In this document: piece by piece, positions 6,512 through 7,533 of the stretch | Position numbering within the stretch: the first letter of the stretch is position 1 | Layout of the letters: every line of letters starts with the position of its first letter | From: Acidobacteriaceae bacterium | GTDB taxonomy: Bacteria; Acidobacteriota; Terriglobia; Terriglobales; Acidobacteriaceae | Direction of reading: 5' to 3' | Length of the DNA stretch: 7,533 nt | Assembly: GCA_003165855.1 (NCBI GenBank) | Contig: PMXH01000253.1 | Location: 744-8,276 of the forward strand | Position numbers and translations under genes: made by a program | The notes under the pieces: model-generated | Seen by the model: the letters and a program-made list of their open reading frames with translations, nothing else | Databases searched by the model: none | What the model was told of the DNA's origin: nothing

Positions 6512-7533
6512 ATGATTTCTGCTCCTAAAAGTTACCCGCCCCGCCTGCTGCCTCTGCGGTTGCCGCGGGTCTGCGTCGCGGTGGCCGCGTCCGACCCCGC
6601 CGAACTGGTCGAAAGGGCCGAGGCCCTGATCCGCGATAACTCCTTCCTGGAGTTCAGGTTGGACTACATCTCGAAACCCGCTCTGGCGCTTCCCAAGATC
6701 AAGCATTTCCTCGAAAGCCACCCCGGCACCGTGGTCATCGCCACCTGCCGCCGGGCCGCCAGCGGAGGCAAGTTCCGCGGCTCCATTGCCTCCCAACTCG
6801 ACATTCTGTCCAAAGCGTCGGCCACCGGCTGCCAACTGGTGGACGTCGAACTCCAGACTGCACTGAAGTGCAAGCCAGCGCAGTTACAAAAGTTGCGTAC
6901 TCGGTCCGCCCTGCTTCTTTCCTTCCACGACTTCCGGGGCACGAAGAAGCTCGACGAGACTCTGGAAAAGATGCGCGCTTTCCCCGCCGACTTCTACAAA
7001 GTGGTCGGCACCGCGACCACTCTCTTCGACAACGTTTCCATGATCCAGTTTCTGGGCCGCGAAGCTGACAATCATTCCATCGTCGGCCTCTGCATGGGCG
7101 AACAAGGCATAATTAGCCGCGTGCTCGGAGTCCGCGCCGGCAGCGTCTTCACTTTCGCCGCCGTCGGAGTTGGAGAAGAAACCGCCCCCGGCCAGGCCAC
7201 CGCGCAGGATCTCCGCAGCGTCTACCGCATCGAAACCGTCGACGCCGCCACCCGCGTCTACGGCGTTGCCGGGGACCCGGTCTCCCACTCGCTCTCGCCG
7301 GCCATCATGAACGCGGCCTTTCGCCGCGAGAACGTCAACGCCGTCTACCTCGCGCTCCATGCCAAGACTCTCAAAGACCTGCTCAACTGCGTGCGCGAGA
7401 TTCCCATCCACGGCCTAAGCATCACCATGCCCTACAAGGAAGCCATCCTTCCTTATCTCGACAACACCGACTCGCACACCACCAAGATCGGCGCCTGCAA
7501 CACTGTGGTCCGCGCGCAGGACGGCAAGCTCTA
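6512..7533 (+). CDS. aroDE: Fused 3-dehydroquinate dehydratase (type I) / shikimate dehydrogenase, 3' end missing
   Basis: This bifunctional cytoplasmic protein carries steps 3 and 4 of the shikimate pathway: dehydration of 3-dehydroquinate, then NADPH-dependent reduction of 3-dehydroshikimate. The frame runs off the window after 340 codons. Residues about 18-243 are a type I (Schiff-base) dehydratase: E47 and R49 in EFRLDY, R80 in TCRR, H139 in SFHDF, Schiff-base lysine K163 in FYKVVGTA, R208 in GVRAGS and Q228 in TAPGQ. The position of E. coli Glu86 appears to be S84. From about 248 the shikimate dehydrogenase substrate domain begins: GDPVSHSLSP gives S260 and S262, catalytic K309 is in TMPYK, and N330 is in GACNTV. 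The NADP-binding Rossmann domain lies beyond the edge. The ATG at 6512 is the first start after an in-frame TGA at 6503-6505; no clear Shine-Dalgarno precedes it. The order AroD-AroE is that of plant enzymes and of acidobacterial fusions. Confidence 0.95.
   Translation, partial: MISAPKSYPPRLLPLRLPRVCVAVAASDPAELVERAEALIRDNSFLEFRLDYISKPALALPKIKHFLESHPGTVVIATCRRAASGGKFRGSIASQLDILSKASATGCQLVDVELQTALKCKPAQLQKLRTRSALLLSFHDFRGTKKLDETLEKMRAFPADFYKVVGTATTLFDNVSMIQFLGREADNHSIVGLCMGEQGIISRVLGVRAGSVFTFAAVGVGEETAPGQATAQDLRSVYRIETVDAATRVYGVAGDPVSHSLSPAIMNAAFRRENVNAVYLALHAKTLKDLLNCVREIPIHGLSITMPYKEAILPYLDNTDSHTTKIGACNTVVRAQDGKL

Noticed and set aside
1..7533. A novel defence, mobile or CRISPR-like system.
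   Set aside because: There are no spaced repeats, no transposase, integrase, nuclease or toxin motif, and no tRNA or attachment site. Most genes belong to known families with ordinary roles.

Overview
The window looks like chromosomal DNA from a GC-rich soil-type bacterium, most likely an Acidobacteriota member (Koribacter/Terriglobia-like). The support is the combination of genes: a winged-helix/TPR regulator, a secreted pro-kumamolisin (sedolisin) protease with a C-terminal Ig-like module, and a fused 3-dehydroquinate dehydratase/shikimate dehydrogenase. All of these are familiar from that phylum. The assignment is an inference from gene content; there is no rRNA or other taxonomic marker here.

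Layout, left to right. (1) Bases 2-1561 (+) hold the 3' part of a transcriptional regulator gene: the last piece of an OmpR/CadC-type winged helix, a TolB-N-like alpha/beta domain and a TPR-rich C-terminus. (2) Bases 1636-2316 (+) encode PgsA, the CDP-alcohol phosphatidyltransferase that commits CDP-diacylglycerol to phosphatidylglycerol. (3) Bases 2291-2896 (+) encode an AMMECR1-family protein whose start overlaps the pgsA end. (4) Bases 3013-5232 (+) encode a secreted sedolisin-family acid protease. (5) A perfect 12-bp stem-loop at 5259-5286 sits between convergent genes. (6) Bases 6279-5314 (-) encode a signal-peptide-bearing exported protein of unknown function. (7) A 232-bp divergent intergenic region carries a G-rich 10-nt periodic tract and a weak promoter candidate. 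(8) Bases 6512-7533 (+) encode an AroD-AroE fusion that runs off the right edge.

Functional links are limited. pgsA and the AMMECR1 gene overlap and are probably co-transcribed. The regulator, the protease, the exported protein and aroDE appear to be separate units. The shikimate fusion catalyses two consecutive steps of aromatic amino-acid synthesis; PgsA serves membrane lipid synthesis; the protease would work outside the cytoplasm, presumably on peptides at low pH.

I found no CRISPR array, tRNA, rRNA, insertion sequence, phage gene or defence-like cluster, and I do not see a convincing undescribed multi-gene system. The items most worth checking are the exported protein of unknown function, the apparent loss of a usual active-site glutamate in the AroD domain, and the periodic G-rich tract in the divergent intergenic region.
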